From positions 3,526,486 to 3,590,485 of the forward strand of contig CM038721.1 in assembly GCA_021613375.1 (NCBI GenBank): DNA of 64,000 nucleotides, read 5' to 3'. The notes under the pieces are model-generated. The model was given only the letters and a program-made list of their open reading frames with translations, was not told the origin of the DNA and made no database searches. The first letter of the stretch is position 1. Every line of letters starts with the position of its first letter. Position numbers and translations under genes: made by a program. Positions 24,343 through 64,000 of the stretch are shown here, one piece after another. Origin of the DNA: Megaleporinus macrocephalus (taxonomy: Eukaryota; Chordata; Actinopteri; Characiformes; Anostomidae).

Positions 24343-25377
24343 GTCTGTGTGTAAATACTGTTCATACTAATACTAAACATAAAAAAATGTTTTTTAATAT
24401 TTGAAATACTGTTGTGTAATGTTCTATGTTCTATAGTACATTTGTCTAGGATAAAAAAACAATTTCACAATTTTTTTTCATTTTGATATCTTCACTTCTC
24501 ACTTAAAGTAAAAAGGCAATAGTGATTTGATTTATATTGTGATATATATTGATATCGACTGATATTTTTTAAAAAATTATCGTGATAAGATTTTTTTCCC
24601 ATATCGCCCAGCCCTAGTTCTAGATAAGAAATTAAGTTAATAAGCCCGTCACATAAGGATGTTTCATGATGTGGTCAGTAATGCAGATCTCAGTCTTTGC
24701 GAGATGGTCAGTGTGCATATATCACATGTTTTAGGATGGATCAGCCAATCAGATCGTAGAACTTCACCAGGTTGGAGGTGAGGTTTCGTTATAACCTGAG
24801 CTCTGCTTAAATTAATGAACACATCATAAACATTAGTGTTGCACCGATACGGTATCGGTATCGGTGCCGATACTGGCATTTACATACAGTATCGTATCGG
24901 CAATAGAGAGCGCCGATACCATGTTTCTGCATTGTGCCAATTTTTATTTTTTCATAGCTCTGAAACTTTTTAATGTGCAGTTACTCAACCAGTAAATGGT
25001 TCTTTCAAGATTATTATATCTTATTCAGGATAAGACATAAAAAATACAACATATAAAAAGTGGAACACTATAAATATCAGGATTTATAGCCATATATCGG
25101 TCATTTAAGTCAGAGTTGGTATCGGTACTCTGTATCGGCAGATACCTGAAAAGCTGGTATTGGTATTAGTATCGGTAAGGAAAACGTGGTATCGGTGCAT
25201 CTCTAATAAACATATATTGTTAACGTAAGCTGTTGTGTTGTTCCGCTGCAGATACATCTGAGACAGTTCCACGGGACGAGATACGCCGCCATCAACCCAG
25301 CGATGGTCAGCGCAGAGGAACTCGAGGTCCAGCAGAGCGGCCTCAACAACTGCAGAGAGAGCGATGACGAGTCATGA
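14296..25377 (+). CDS. spg21: Maspardin (SPG21), complete coding region, eight exons
   Basis: Maspardin is an alpha/beta-hydrolase-fold protein of endosomes and cytosol that binds CD4 and aldehyde dehydrogenase 16A1; loss in humans causes Mast syndrome (hereditary spastic paraplegia 21). Coding exons 14296-14358, 14597-14758, 19085-19165, 19247-19392, 20233-20341, 22040-22147, 22490-22630 and 25252-25377 join in frame to 311 codons, against about 308 in mammals. The start [14 protein letters not shown] aligns with the family start. GASLGG in exon 4 is the nucleophile-elbow-like GxSxG. Family signatures [20 protein letters not shown] and [15 protein letters not shown] are all present; the C-terminus ends in an acidic tail at TGA 25375-25377. 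No stops or frameshifts. Confidence 0.97.
14597..14758 (+). CDS. spg21: spg21 coding exon 2
   Basis: 54 codons, phase 0 both sides. Contains [18 protein letters not shown] and [20 protein letters not shown], the first strands of the hydrolase fold and the oxyanion-loop region. Confidence 0.96.
14885..15240. repeat. Dispersed repeat with a reverse-complement relative at 38130-38325
   Basis: Contains AAACACACCACTATATGAAC and GGTTTATCAATGCTTACAAT, which recur inverted near 38155-38195. The last bases (TATTTTCTTACACCTCTAC) also match, inverted, the window's right edge at 63978-64000. Probably a non-autonomous DNA element. Confidence 0.7.
15403..15443. repeat. (ATA)n microsatellite
   Basis: Pure AAT/ATA triplet run in spg21 intron 2. 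Confidence 0.9.
15560..15900 (-). mobile_element. Degenerate non-LTR retrotransposon (L2/CR1-like) fragment
   Basis: Minus-strand reading gives [48 protein letters not shown] and [10 protein letters not shown], matching the RT tail of fish non-LTR elements (xAARLL-TPVL-LHW-FKILLL-LAPxYL-LKTHLF). Two frames are involved, so it is broken. Confidence 0.75.
15939..16090. repeat. Two (GA)n purine tracts
   Basis: Pure or near-pure GA runs at about 15941-15972 and 16038-16090, separated by 65 bases of unique sequence. Confidence 0.9.
16116..16590. mobile_element. Palindromic MITE-like element
   Basis: Outer ends are inverted (AAAGGGGAACTCCACCAC at the left, the complement of AAAGGGAAATTCCATCAAC at the right), and inner arms pair over about 120 bases (ACCCACCAGTGAACCTA against TAGGTTCACTGGTGGGT). 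Related arms occur at about 8960-9010, 26130-26240 and 35715-35800. Confidence 0.75.
16795..19056. repeat. Minisatellite, 24-25 base unit, about 90 copies (spg21 intron 2)
   Basis: The unit is ACACTACCAGACAAACGTTT followed by TAGAT. Left-end units (to about 17220) carry GCATTAGATAC; the rest carry GTTTTAGATAC with sporadic GTC-for-GAC, CAC-for-TAC and 24-base forms. The same unit forms the array at 55165-58436. It stops about 30 bases before spg21 exon 3. Confidence 0.97.
19085..19165 (+). CDS. spg21: spg21 coding exon 3
   Basis: 27 codons ([20 protein letters not shown] and on to LQLDK). The acceptor lies about 30 bases after a 2.3 kb minisatellite; the donor GTCTGG is weak. Intron 3 is only 81 bases. 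Confidence 0.95.
19247..19392 (+). CDS. spg21: spg21 coding exon 4 (GxSxG elbow)
   Basis: Encodes [18 protein letters not shown], with the GxSxG-type nucleophile elbow, then [18 protein letters not shown]. Ends phase 2 before GTACGA. Confidence 0.96.
19545..20125. mobile_element. Inverted-repeat (fold-back) element in spg21 intron 4
   Basis: GTTGTGCTGGTGTGAGTGGA (about 19608) recurs inverted near 19880-19905, inside arms of about 95 bases. A related copy is at 27965-28310, sharing TCTGCTCTGTGGTGGTCCTG. No coding capacity. Confidence 0.75.
20233..20341 (+). CDS. spg21: spg21 coding exon 5
   Basis: Completes the Ser codon, then [17 protein letters not shown] and [11 protein letters not shown]. 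Lid/cap-like helical region. Donor GTGAGT. Confidence 0.96.
20520..21195. repeat. Minisatellite, about 52 base unit, about 12 copies (spg21 intron 5)
   Basis: The unit contains ACTCACATATACACACACAC, TAGTGAACACATACACTAGG and GGGCAGTAAAAC. It is preceded by a non-repeated lead (TTGATCCCAGAGGGACATT to about 20570) that also flanks the related arrays at 29410-32100 and 48105-48390. Confidence 0.93.
21552..21648. repeat. (TATC)n(TA)n microsatellite
   Basis: TATC units followed by a long TA run in spg21 intron 5. Confidence 0.92.
22040..22147 (+). CDS. spg21: spg21 coding exon 6
   Basis: 36 codons: [36 protein letters not shown]. Phase 0 both sides, TTTCAG acceptor, GTACGT donor. Confidence 0.96.
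22490..22630 (+). CDS. spg21: spg21 coding exon 7
   Basis: 47 codons: [40 protein letters not shown]. Carries the late fold strand with the family's acidic residue and the strongly conserved GGNFPYLCR. Confidence 0.96.
22740..22970. mobile_element. MITE-like element in spg21 intron 7
   Basis: Inverted ends: CTCCCTACATAGTGCACTA at the left and AGTGCACTATGTAGGGAG at the right, a pattern typical of fish non-autonomous DNA elements. Confidence 0.75.
23130..23430. repeat. Dispersed repeat related to segments at 34738-34780, 35285-35340 and 36450-36490
   Basis: GTTAGTAATCTGGTTACTGC (23390 area) recurs inverted at about 34745 and 36455; CTATAAGACGTAGTCAATAG-type sequence recurs inverted near 35315. 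It appears to be part of a larger DNA element family. Confidence 0.65.
23740..24240 (+). mobile_element. Tc1/mariner transposase relic (catalytic part)
   Basis: Three-frame reading gives KHGGGSV, a DDE-type [15 protein letters not shown], and further on [20 protein letters not shown] and [11 protein letters not shown]. These are hallmarks of a Tc1-like transposase C-terminal half. Stops and frameshifts break it. It sits in spg21 intron 7. Confidence 0.85.
24265..24340. repeat. (TA)n microsatellite
   Basis: Long TA run directly after the Tc1-like relic. Confidence 0.92.
24832..25207. mobile_element. hAT-like non-autonomous element next to spg21 exon 8
   Basis: Ends are inverted: TTAGTGTTGCACCGATAC at the left and GTATCGGTGCATCTCTAATA at the right; the interior repeats ATCGG-type motifs. 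It ends 44 bases before the exon 8 acceptor. hAT assignment is from remembered end sequence. Confidence 0.7.
25252..25377 (+). CDS. spg21: spg21 coding exon 8 and stop
   Basis: [20 protein letters not shown] and AEELEVQ are conserved; the last 14 or so residues (ending RESDDES) are divergent and acidic. TGA at 25375-25377. Confidence 0.95.
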   Translation: MHLRQFHGTRYAAINPAMVSAEELEVQQSGLNNCRESDDES

Positions 25378-25714
25378 GGTGAACTACACTGGGCCACAGC
25401 GGAAGCATCACGAGAGACGGTCGGCCTTCGGTCTCGTGCTTTTCTACAATGGAGTGAATCAACACGACGGACTATAAGAGCTTATTTTTACTTTACAGAA
25501 ACAATATTTTGATATTGTATTATGAGTGTAAATAATTTTTTCATTGGTCAAAGCCAATTTCACAGGATGCCGTTCTGAACTTGCTGCCTTATGTGTTCTG
25601 AATATCTTGCGTCTGTTAGGGTTTGCACTTCTTCTTCTTTTCATCCATTTCAGCTTTTTTCCTTTCTTTTCTTTTGAAAGTTTTATTTTAAACGTTTTTG
25701 TAACTCATGCACTG

Positions 25715-25720
25715 ATTAAA
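25715..25720 (+). promoter_or_regulatory. Candidate spg21 poly(A) signal (ATTAAA)
   Basis: First reasonable poly(A) hexamer variant, 338 bases past the stop codon. Position-based inference only. Confidence 0.35.
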
Positions 25721-26034
25721 GGTTTAACCTACAGGGGTCACAGGTTTTTTGGAAATGTGTGTACTGATAAAATTCAGTCATATCGATGTTTTATTTTTTT
25801 TTTTACTGAACTGAATCATTGAGCTGTTGAGTGATTCCTTAAAAAGCACTAACCCCACCCACCAGTCCCCGGGCCTCCTGCAGGGGTGGGCTGCTGAAGA
25901 TCATAATCTTTCCAAGTTTTATATGACAGTTTATCCAACCTCTACTGATGTCCTACAATTAAACAGGCTGGTTTTGTTGCTGTGCCTTTAAGACTGATAT
26001 ATGTAAATGAGTTCTTTTCCAATTGGCTGTCCAG

Positions 26035-26245
26035 AGCTGTGGCCTCAATCACATTTATGTATGAATTAAATCTAGTCCACAGCGGAGGGATACATGCAGG
26101 GCACCGCGAGACAAAATAGTCCCTGAAAATCTGTATGTATACTTTCCATATAAACTCACGTGTACGTTCACTGGTGGGTTTATTAGTAAATAAAATGTGT
26201 ATATTTGTGTTCTAGACATGGAGACCCCCGGTTCTCATCATCGTT
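26035..26245. repeat. Arm of the 16116-16590 MITE family, downstream of spg21
   Basis: AAACTCACGTGTACGTTCAC then TGGTGGGTTTATTAG closely matches the right inner arm of the 16116-16590 element. Confidence 0.6.
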
Positions 26246-26294
26246 GCTGTAGTCCATCTCATACCAAACCCACCCTTGTGTACATACACAGTCC

Positions 26295-27560
26295 CTTCTC
26301 CCCAGAGTTCCCCCCTAAGTTCTCCCCGGAATCCTCCCCAGTCCAGAATCCTCCCCAGAATCCTCCCTAGTCCAGAATCCTCCCCAGTCCAGAGTTCTCC
26401 CCAGAATCCTCCCCAGTCCAGAGTTCTCCCCAGAGTCCTCCCCAGTCCAGAGTCCTCCCCAGAGTCCTCCCCAGAGTTCTCCCCTGTCCAGAGTTCTCCC
26501 CAGAGTTCTCCCCAGCCCCGAGTTTTCCCCAGAGTTCTCCCCAGCCCAGAGTTTTCCCCAGAGTTCTCCCCAGAGTTCTCCCCAGCCCAGAGTCCTCCCC
26601 ACAGTTCTCCCCAGCCCAGAGTTTTCCCCAGAGTTCTCCCCAGAGTTCTCCCCAGCCCAGAGTTTTCCCCAGAGTTCTCCCCAGCCCAGAGTTTTCCCCA
26701 GAGTTCTCCCCAGAATCCTCCCCTGTCCAGAGTTCTCCCCAGAATCCTCCCCTGTCCAGAGTTCTCCCCAGAATCCTCCCCTGTCCAGAGTTCTCCCCAG
26801 AATCCTCCCCTGTCCAGAGTTCTCCCCAGAATCCTCCCCAGAGTCCTCTCCAGAGTTCTCCCCAGCGCAGAGTTTTCCCCAGAGTTCTCCCTAGTCCAGA
26901 GTCCTCCCCAGAATCCTCCCCAGTCCAGAATTCTCCCCAGAATCCTCCCTAGAATCCTCCCCAGTCCAGAGTTCTCCCCAGAATCCTCCCCAGTCCAGAG
27001 TTCTCCCCAGAGTCCTCCCCATAGTTCTCCCCGTCCCGAGTTCTCCCCAGAGTCCTCCCCAGCCCAGAGTTCTCCCCAGCCCAGAGTTCTCCCCAGAATC
27101 CTCCCCTGTCCAGAGTTCTCCCCAGAATCCTCCCCTGTCCAGAGTTCTCCCCAGAATCCTCCCCAGCCCAGAGTTCTCCCCAGAATCCTCCCCTGTCCAG
27201 AGTTCTCCCCAGAATCCTCCCCTGTCCAGAGTTCTCCCCAGAATCCTCCCCTGTCCAGAGTTCTCCCCAGAATCCTCCCCAGCCCAGAGTTCTCCCCAGA
27301 ATCCTCCCCTGTCCAGAGTTCTCCCCAGAATCCTCCCCTGTCCAGAGTTCTCCCCAGAATCCTCCCCTGTCCAGAGTTCTCCCCAGAATCCTCCCCTGTC
27401 CAGAGTCCTCCCCAGAGTCCTCCCCAGAGTCCTCCCCAGAGTCCTCTCCAGAGTTCTCCCCAGTGCAGAGTTTTCCCCAGAGTTCTCCCCAGCGCAGAGT
27501 TTTCCCCAGAGTTCTCCCTAGCCCAAAGTTCTCTCCAGAGTCCTCTCCAGCCCAGAGTTC
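26295..27560. repeat. Minisatellite, C-rich, 12-27 base nested units
   Basis: Built from CCAGAGTTCTCCCCAG and CCAGAATCCTCCCCTGTCC modules in variable order. Open frames of about 460 codons on both strands are by-products of the periodicity: Pro/Ser-rich on plus, Gly/Glu/Trp-rich on minus, with no family resemblance. Strong strand asymmetry (C on plus). Confidence 0.95.
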
Positions 27561-27798
27561 TTCTCTCCCTCAAACTAGCACCACATACTAAAGGCACAGA
27601 ACAAACTCGCGGACCAACTTTTGAATCATGCCGAACACCATCTTTCTTTTTTTAATAATTATTAAACAGTGAACCACATATAGTTATGCATCATTTGTAC
27701 ATAAGTAAATACATTTTCATAAACATCTCAACAAATCTTTTAGTTCGCCCTGTATTCTGATATGGCACTTTTTTCCTGTTTAAATAATAATAATACTA

Positions 27799-27838
27799 CA
27801 TACATACATACAGACGTACATACATACATACATACATG
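27799..27838. repeat. (CATA)n microsatellite
   Basis: Imperfect CATA/CGTA tetranucleotide run. Confidence 0.8.
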
Positions 27839-27964
27839 CCTCAAGCAAAACGTGTTAAAGCTGGAATCAGAGCATTTGTATGACCTGAGCTGATTATTGC
27901 ATGTACTCCAAAAAATCTCCACAGTATAAACAGTATATATATATAAATACTGATCTTCCATAAC

Positions 27965-28310
27965 ATTAAAACCATCTCCTTATAGGACCACACAGGAGCT
28001 ACTTTTAGCCTGACTATCCAGACAACAGTGTCCTGTGAGCAGCTATCATATCTGACTTTACACCTACACAGTGAACCAGCAGTGACTAATAGAGTGGACA
28101 GTGAGTGGACACAGTGTTTAAACACTACAGCAGCAGTGCTGTGTCTGATCCACTCACACCAGTGCTACTGCAGTGCTGAGAATGATCCTCCTCCCTAATA
28201 GTATCTGCTCTGTGGTGGTCCTGTGGGGGTCCTGATCATTAAAGAACAGAGTAATAAAGTATACAGAGAATCAGATGAACTACAGTCTGTAAGTGGAGCT
28301 CCTGTATGTG
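27965..28310. repeat. Second copy of the 19545-20125 inverted-repeat family
   Basis: Shares CTGTGTCTGATCCACTCACA, TCTGCTCTGTGGTGGTCCTG and AACTACAGTCTGTAAGTGGA with the spg21 intron 4 element. Confidence 0.75.
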
Positions 28311-28537
28311 TGTAAATATATATATGTATATATATATATATATAAAATCACTCTTCAAAGACAAACATGTCATTCTTTTTGATTTTCTTTTCATTCCCCA
28401 TTATTTGAACACAACAGCTGCTCTTTATATCCTGTGTGAGTTTAATGGACCAATAGAAATGCTCCAAAAATGCTTAAAATAAAATCTTTTTTAAATGAAC
28501 TTCCTCTGAAAGAAGTTTTTGTCATCTATATCTTTTG

Positions 28538-28538
<1 letters not shown>

Positions 28539-28608
<70 letters not shown>
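28539..28608. repeat. (TA)n microsatellite
   Basis: Pure TA run in the spg21-ankdd1a spacer. Confidence 0.92.
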
Positions 28609-28613
<5 letters not shown>

Positions 28614-28619
28614 ATAAAC

Positions 28620-29405
28620 TAATAAATTAATGTGCTTGGAATATCCTGATTCAAGCTTTACATGGACATTAAAACTATTTTCACTCTGCAGTCACGTATA
28701 AATATATATACATGTAATCTTTTTGTATCACAGTTCAGGTAAGTCAGCTGTTTGATAAGCCATGCATTGTGCAGATATGAATAAATAAAAATAGCAGATT
28801 TATTTAATTTCAACTCCTAACGTGCAGCTAGTGTGAGTAAAGGATAAGAACATTTCTCTATAATGCATTGGCAGTGCTGACCCCAATAAACACATCACAT
28901 GACTCTGTGTCCATCCAACCACTGATATGATTGTCTGGTGACCGTATGAATATACCACCCCTGTGGTGCACAGAAATATAAACATTATATTAGTTTGTTA
29001 TAGTAGTTGTATTTGTCGAGTAGCACAGTATGTATGTACATGGCCTCTTGGAACTGTCCGCCGGAGCTGATCCAGTGTGCTGCGCTGGTGTTGTAGCCCT
29101 TACTAGCTGATGAACTCCGGGTTAACTTCTCATCCTGGGCAGCACTGGGCTGCACTCCGGCGCCTGGACTGAATTAAGTTTGTCACAGCTGTGGTTAACG
29201 TCTCGTCCCTCAGAGATCTTCACGGTGACGCTGTCCTCCTCGTGTGGCAGTGCAGATCAGGAATGCTGGAGCAGCTTTCACATTGTAGTGCATTTCTTGG
29301 GAGAGTGTGGGTCTGCGTTGGCCTGCTGCCGGACGCTCTCTGTCGGGCGCAGATAAAGCAGGTTCACCATTGTTTAACAAATACACAACAAACTGAAGAA
29401 CCCCT
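28620..29405. other. Intergenic; GC-richer unassigned patch at 29040-29405
   Basis: No recognised gene. The 29040-29405 patch has ordinary coding-like composition and short open frames on both strands (minus 29210-29413, plus 29191-29442), but none resembles a family I know and each is interrupted. It may be an old repeat or a decayed exon. Confidence 0.4.
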
Positions 29406-29409
29406 GAAC

Positions 29410-32110
29410 TCACTACAGCCCCCTAGTGTGTGTGTTCACTAGTGTGTGTATATGTGAGTGTTTCACTGCCCTCTAGTGTGTGTATTTACTAGTATATGTG
29501 TATATGTGAGAGTTTCACTGCCCCCTAGTGTGTGTTCACTCCTCTGTGTGTATATGTGAGTGTTTCACTGCCCCTAGTGTGTGTATTTACTAGTGTATGT
29601 GTATATGTGAGTGTTTCACTGCCCCCTAGTGTGTGTATTTACTAGTGTATGTGTATATGTGAGAGTTTCACTGCCCCCTAGTGTGTGTTCACTCCTCTGT
29701 GTGTATATGTGAGTGTTTCACTGCCCCTAGTGTGTCTGTTTATTAGTGTGTGTGTATATATGTGAGTGTTTCACTGCCCCCTAGTGTGTTTGTTCACTAC
29801 TGTTTGTGTATATGTGAGTGTGTTACTGCCCCCTAGTGTGTCTGTTTATTAGTGTGTGTGTATATGTGGGTGTTTCACCCACCCCTAGTGTGTCTGTTTA
29901 TTAGTGTGTGTGTATATGTGGGTGTTTCACCCACCCCTAGTGTGTCTGTTTATTAGTGTGTGTATACATGTGTTTTACTGCCCCCTAGTGTGTATTTACT
30001 AGTGTGTGTATGTGTTTCACTGACCCCTAGTGTGTTTGTTCACTACTCTGTGTGTATATGTGAGTGTTTTACTGCCCCCCAGTGTGTCTGTTCACTACTG
30101 TTTGTGTATATGTGAGTGTTTTACTGCCCCCAAGTGTGTCTGTTCACTAGTGTGTGTGTATATATGTGTGTTTCACTGCCCCCTAGTGTGTGTTCACTCC
30201 TCTGTGTGTATATGTGAGTGTTTCACTGCCCCGAGTGTGTCTGTTTATTAGTGTGTGTGTATATGTGTGAGTGTTTCACTGCCCCTAGTGTGTCTGTTTA
30301 TTAGTGTGTGTATATGTTTTACTGCCCCCTAGTGTGTATTTACTAGTGTGTGTGTGTGTTTCACTGACCCCTAGTGTGTTTGTTCACTACTCTGTGTGTA
30401 TATGTGAGTGTTTTACTGCCCCCTAGTGTGTCTGTTCACTACTGTTTGTGTATATGTGAGTGTTTTACTGCCCCCAAGTGTGTCTGTTCACTAGTGTGTG
30501 TGTATATATGTGTGTTTCACTGCCCCCTAGTGTGTTTGTTCACTACTCTGTGTGTATATGTGAGTGTTTCACTGCCCCCTAGTGTGTGTGTTCACTAGTG
30601 TGTGTGTATATGTGGGTGTTTCACTGCCCCTAGTGTGTCTGTTCACTAGTGTGTGTGTATATATGTGAGTGTTTCACTGCCCCAAGTGTGTCTGTTCACT
30701 ACTGTTTGTGTATATGTGAGTGTTTTACTGCCCCCTAGTGTGTCTGTTCACTTCTGTTTGTGCATATGTGAGTGTTTTACTGCCCCCTAGTGTGTCTGTT
30801 CACTAGTGTGTGTGTATATGTGAGTGTTTCACTGCCCCCTAGTGTGTTTGTTCACTACTGTGTGTGTATATCCGAGTGTTTTACTGCCCCCTAGTGTGTG
30901 TGTTCACTAGTGTGTGTGTATATGTGGGTGTTTCACTGCCCCTAGTGTGTTTGTTCACTAGTGTGTGTGTATATGTGGGTGTTTCACTGCCCCTAGTGTG
31001 TCTGTTCACTAGTGTGTGTGTATATATGTGAGTGTTTCACTGCCCCAAGTGTGTCTGTTCACTACTCTTTGTGTATATGTGAGTGTTTTACTGCCCTTAG
31101 TGTGTCTGTTCACTACTGTTTGTGTATATGTGGGTGTTTCACTGCCCCCTAGTGTGTTTGTTCACTACTGTTTGTGTATATGTGAGTGTGTTACTGCCCC
31201 CTAGTGTGTCTGTTCACTAGTGTGTGTGTATATGTGGGTGTTTCACTGCCCCCTAGTGTGTCTGTTCACTACTGTTTGTGTATATGTGAGTGTTTTACTG
31301 CCCCTTAGTGTGTCTGTTCACTACTGTTTGTGTATATGTGAGTGTTTCACTGCCCCCTAGTGTGTTTGTTCACTACTGTTTGTGTATATGTGAGTGTGTT
31401 ACTGCCCCCTAGTGTGTCTGTTCACTAGTGTGTGTGTATATGTGGGTGTTTCACTGCCCCCTAGTGTGTCTGTTCACTACTGTTTGTGTATATGTGAGTG
31501 TTTTACTGCCCTTAGTGTGTGTGTTCACTAGTGTGTGTGTATATGTGAGTGTTTCACTGCCCCCTAGTGTGTTTGTTCACTACTGTTTGTGTATATGTGA
31601 GTGTGTTACTGCCCCCTAGTGTGTCTGTTCACTAGTGTGTGTGTATATGTGGGTGTTTCACTGCCCCCTAGTGTGTCTGTTCACTACTGTTTGTGTATAT
31701 GTGAGTGTTTTACTGCCCCTTAGTGTGTCTGTTCACTACTGTTTGTGTATATGTGAGTGTTTCACTGCCCCCTAGTGTGTTTGTTCACTACTGTTTGTGT
31801 ATATGTGAGTGTGTTACTGCCCCCTAGTGTGTCTGTTCACTAGTGTGTGTGTATATGTGGGTGTTTCACTGCCCCCTAGTGTGTCTGTTCACTACTGTTT
31901 GTGTATATGTGAGTGTTTTACTGCCCTTAGTGTGTGTGTTCACTAGTGTGTGTGTATATGTGGGTGTTTCACTGCCCCCTAGTGTGTTTGTTCACTACTC
32001 TGTGTGTATATGTGAGTGTTTTACTGCCCCTTAGTGTGTATGTTCACTAGTGTGTGTGTATATGTGGGTGTTTCACTGCCCCCTAGTGTGTGTCTTCATG
32101 TTCACTGCAC
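29410..32110. repeat. Minisatellite, about 52 base unit, about 50 copies, beyond the ankdd1a 3' end
   Basis: Reverse-complement orientation of the 20520-21195 family: units contain CACTGCCCCCTAGTGTGT, CTGTTCACTA and GTGTGTATATGTGAGTGTTT. The right end runs into GATGGGTTAAATGTGGAGAT and CCTCTGGAATCAATAC, the same lead seen at the other two arrays. Cys/Val-rich frames are periodicity artefacts. Confidence 0.95.
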
Positions 32111-32176
32111 TGATGGGTTAAATGTGGAGATCTTGAATGTCCCTCTGGAATCAATACCGTATCTACTTATATTTGA

Positions 32177-32188
32177 TTTATTTTTATT
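32177..32188 (-). promoter_or_regulatory. Probable ankdd1a poly(A) signals
   Basis: Two AATAAA hexamers on the minus strand (32182-32177 and 32188-32183), about 30-40 bases past the stop codon at 32219. That implies a very short 3' UTR ending just before the 52-base minisatellite. Confidence 0.6.
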
Positions 32189-32218
32189 TCTATTACACTG
32201 AAACTGCTATGCTGCTGG

Positions 32219-63685
<31,467 letters not shown>

Positions 63686-64000
63686 CTGCAAATACAGGAC
63701 ACTGGTGCTCATTCACACTCAGTCTTTCCTCTTTCTGCTCTTTCTGCCTCCACAGCTCCTCACAGCCATGTCAGGTATACTTCTCTTCACCACTCAGCGC
63801 TGTACTGGAGATATATAGGCCAGTCAGAGTCCATATCAATCCCAGCCTCGGCACTGTACTGCAGCAGTGGACACGGCTCTCATAGTAAAGACAATGGTTT
63901 TATTTAGAACTGTGACTTCTCTATAGAAGCTTAAATGGTTCTATGCATGTGGTTGCTGTATACAGTGCTGTATATTAGGGGTGTAAGAAAATATCAAAAA
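63686..64000. other. ankdd1a intron 1, partial
   Basis: No first exon recognised. The last 22 bases (GGGGTGTAAGAAAATATCAA) are the inverted end of the repeat at 14885-15240, so a repeat copy continues past the window. Confidence 0.5.

Noticed and set aside
26212..27655. Overlapping 460-codon frames on both strands as a Pro/Ser-rich or Gly/Trp-rich protein
   Set aside because: Open on both strands across the same array, as expected from a stop-free minisatellite; no conserved motif and no promoter.
29410..32110. Cys/Val-rich short frames as secreted cysteine-rich peptides
   Set aside because: All derive from the 52-base array; no signal peptide logic, and the same words recur at every copy.

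Overview
This is vertebrate nuclear DNA, most likely from a teleost fish. The genes are split by GT-AG introns, and their translations match vertebrate clpx, spg21 and ankdd1a almost residue for residue. The introns carry fish-type Tc1/mariner, hAT-like and L2-like elements plus very large minisatellites. I could not assign a genus. There are no prokaryotic operons, CRISPR arrays, rRNA or tRNA genes that I can support.

Layout: (1) 1-9438, minus strand: the 5' five coding exons of clpx (mitochondrial ClpX unfoldase). The AAA+ core exons lie beyond the left edge. The introns hold a Tc1/mariner relic (1904-3270), a fold-back element with an expanded minisatellite in one arm (4408-6900) and a second minisatellite (about 6945-7850). 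(2) 9439-14295: the divergent spacer between clpx and spg21. It holds a duplicated, broken copy of clpx exon 1, two LINE fragments, a CpG-containing NRF1-like promoter and a probable non-coding first exon of spg21. (3) 14296-25377, plus strand: complete spg21 (maspardin), eight coding exons, 311 codons. Intron 2 holds a 2.3 kb minisatellite ending about 30 bases before exon 3. (4) 25378-32218: the tail-to-tail intergenic spacer, mostly two minisatellites. (5) 32219-63685, minus strand: ankdd1a (ankyrin repeats plus death domain), thirteen coding exons, 489 codons plus a partial one. Only the short first coding exon is missing, off the right edge or unrecognised.

The three genes are not a pathway. 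ClpX acts in mitochondrial protein quality control, maspardin is an alpha/beta-hydrolase-fold endosomal/cytosolic protein, and ANKDD1A is an ankyrin/death-domain adaptor. They are neighbours because the region is conserved in vertebrates (human 15q22), with orientation changes.

The most unusual property is tandem repeat load. About 23 kb, more than a third of the window, is minisatellite in thirteen arrays. The sequence suggests several arrays grew out of transposon ends: one lies in a single arm of an inverted-repeat element, one family resembles a Tc1-type terminal repeat, and another is flanked by a retroelement-like tail at three loci. Long open frames inside these arrays (up to 695 codons) are by-products of periodicity. 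I did not find a convincing new multi-gene system; the minisatellite-transposon relationships are the best leads.
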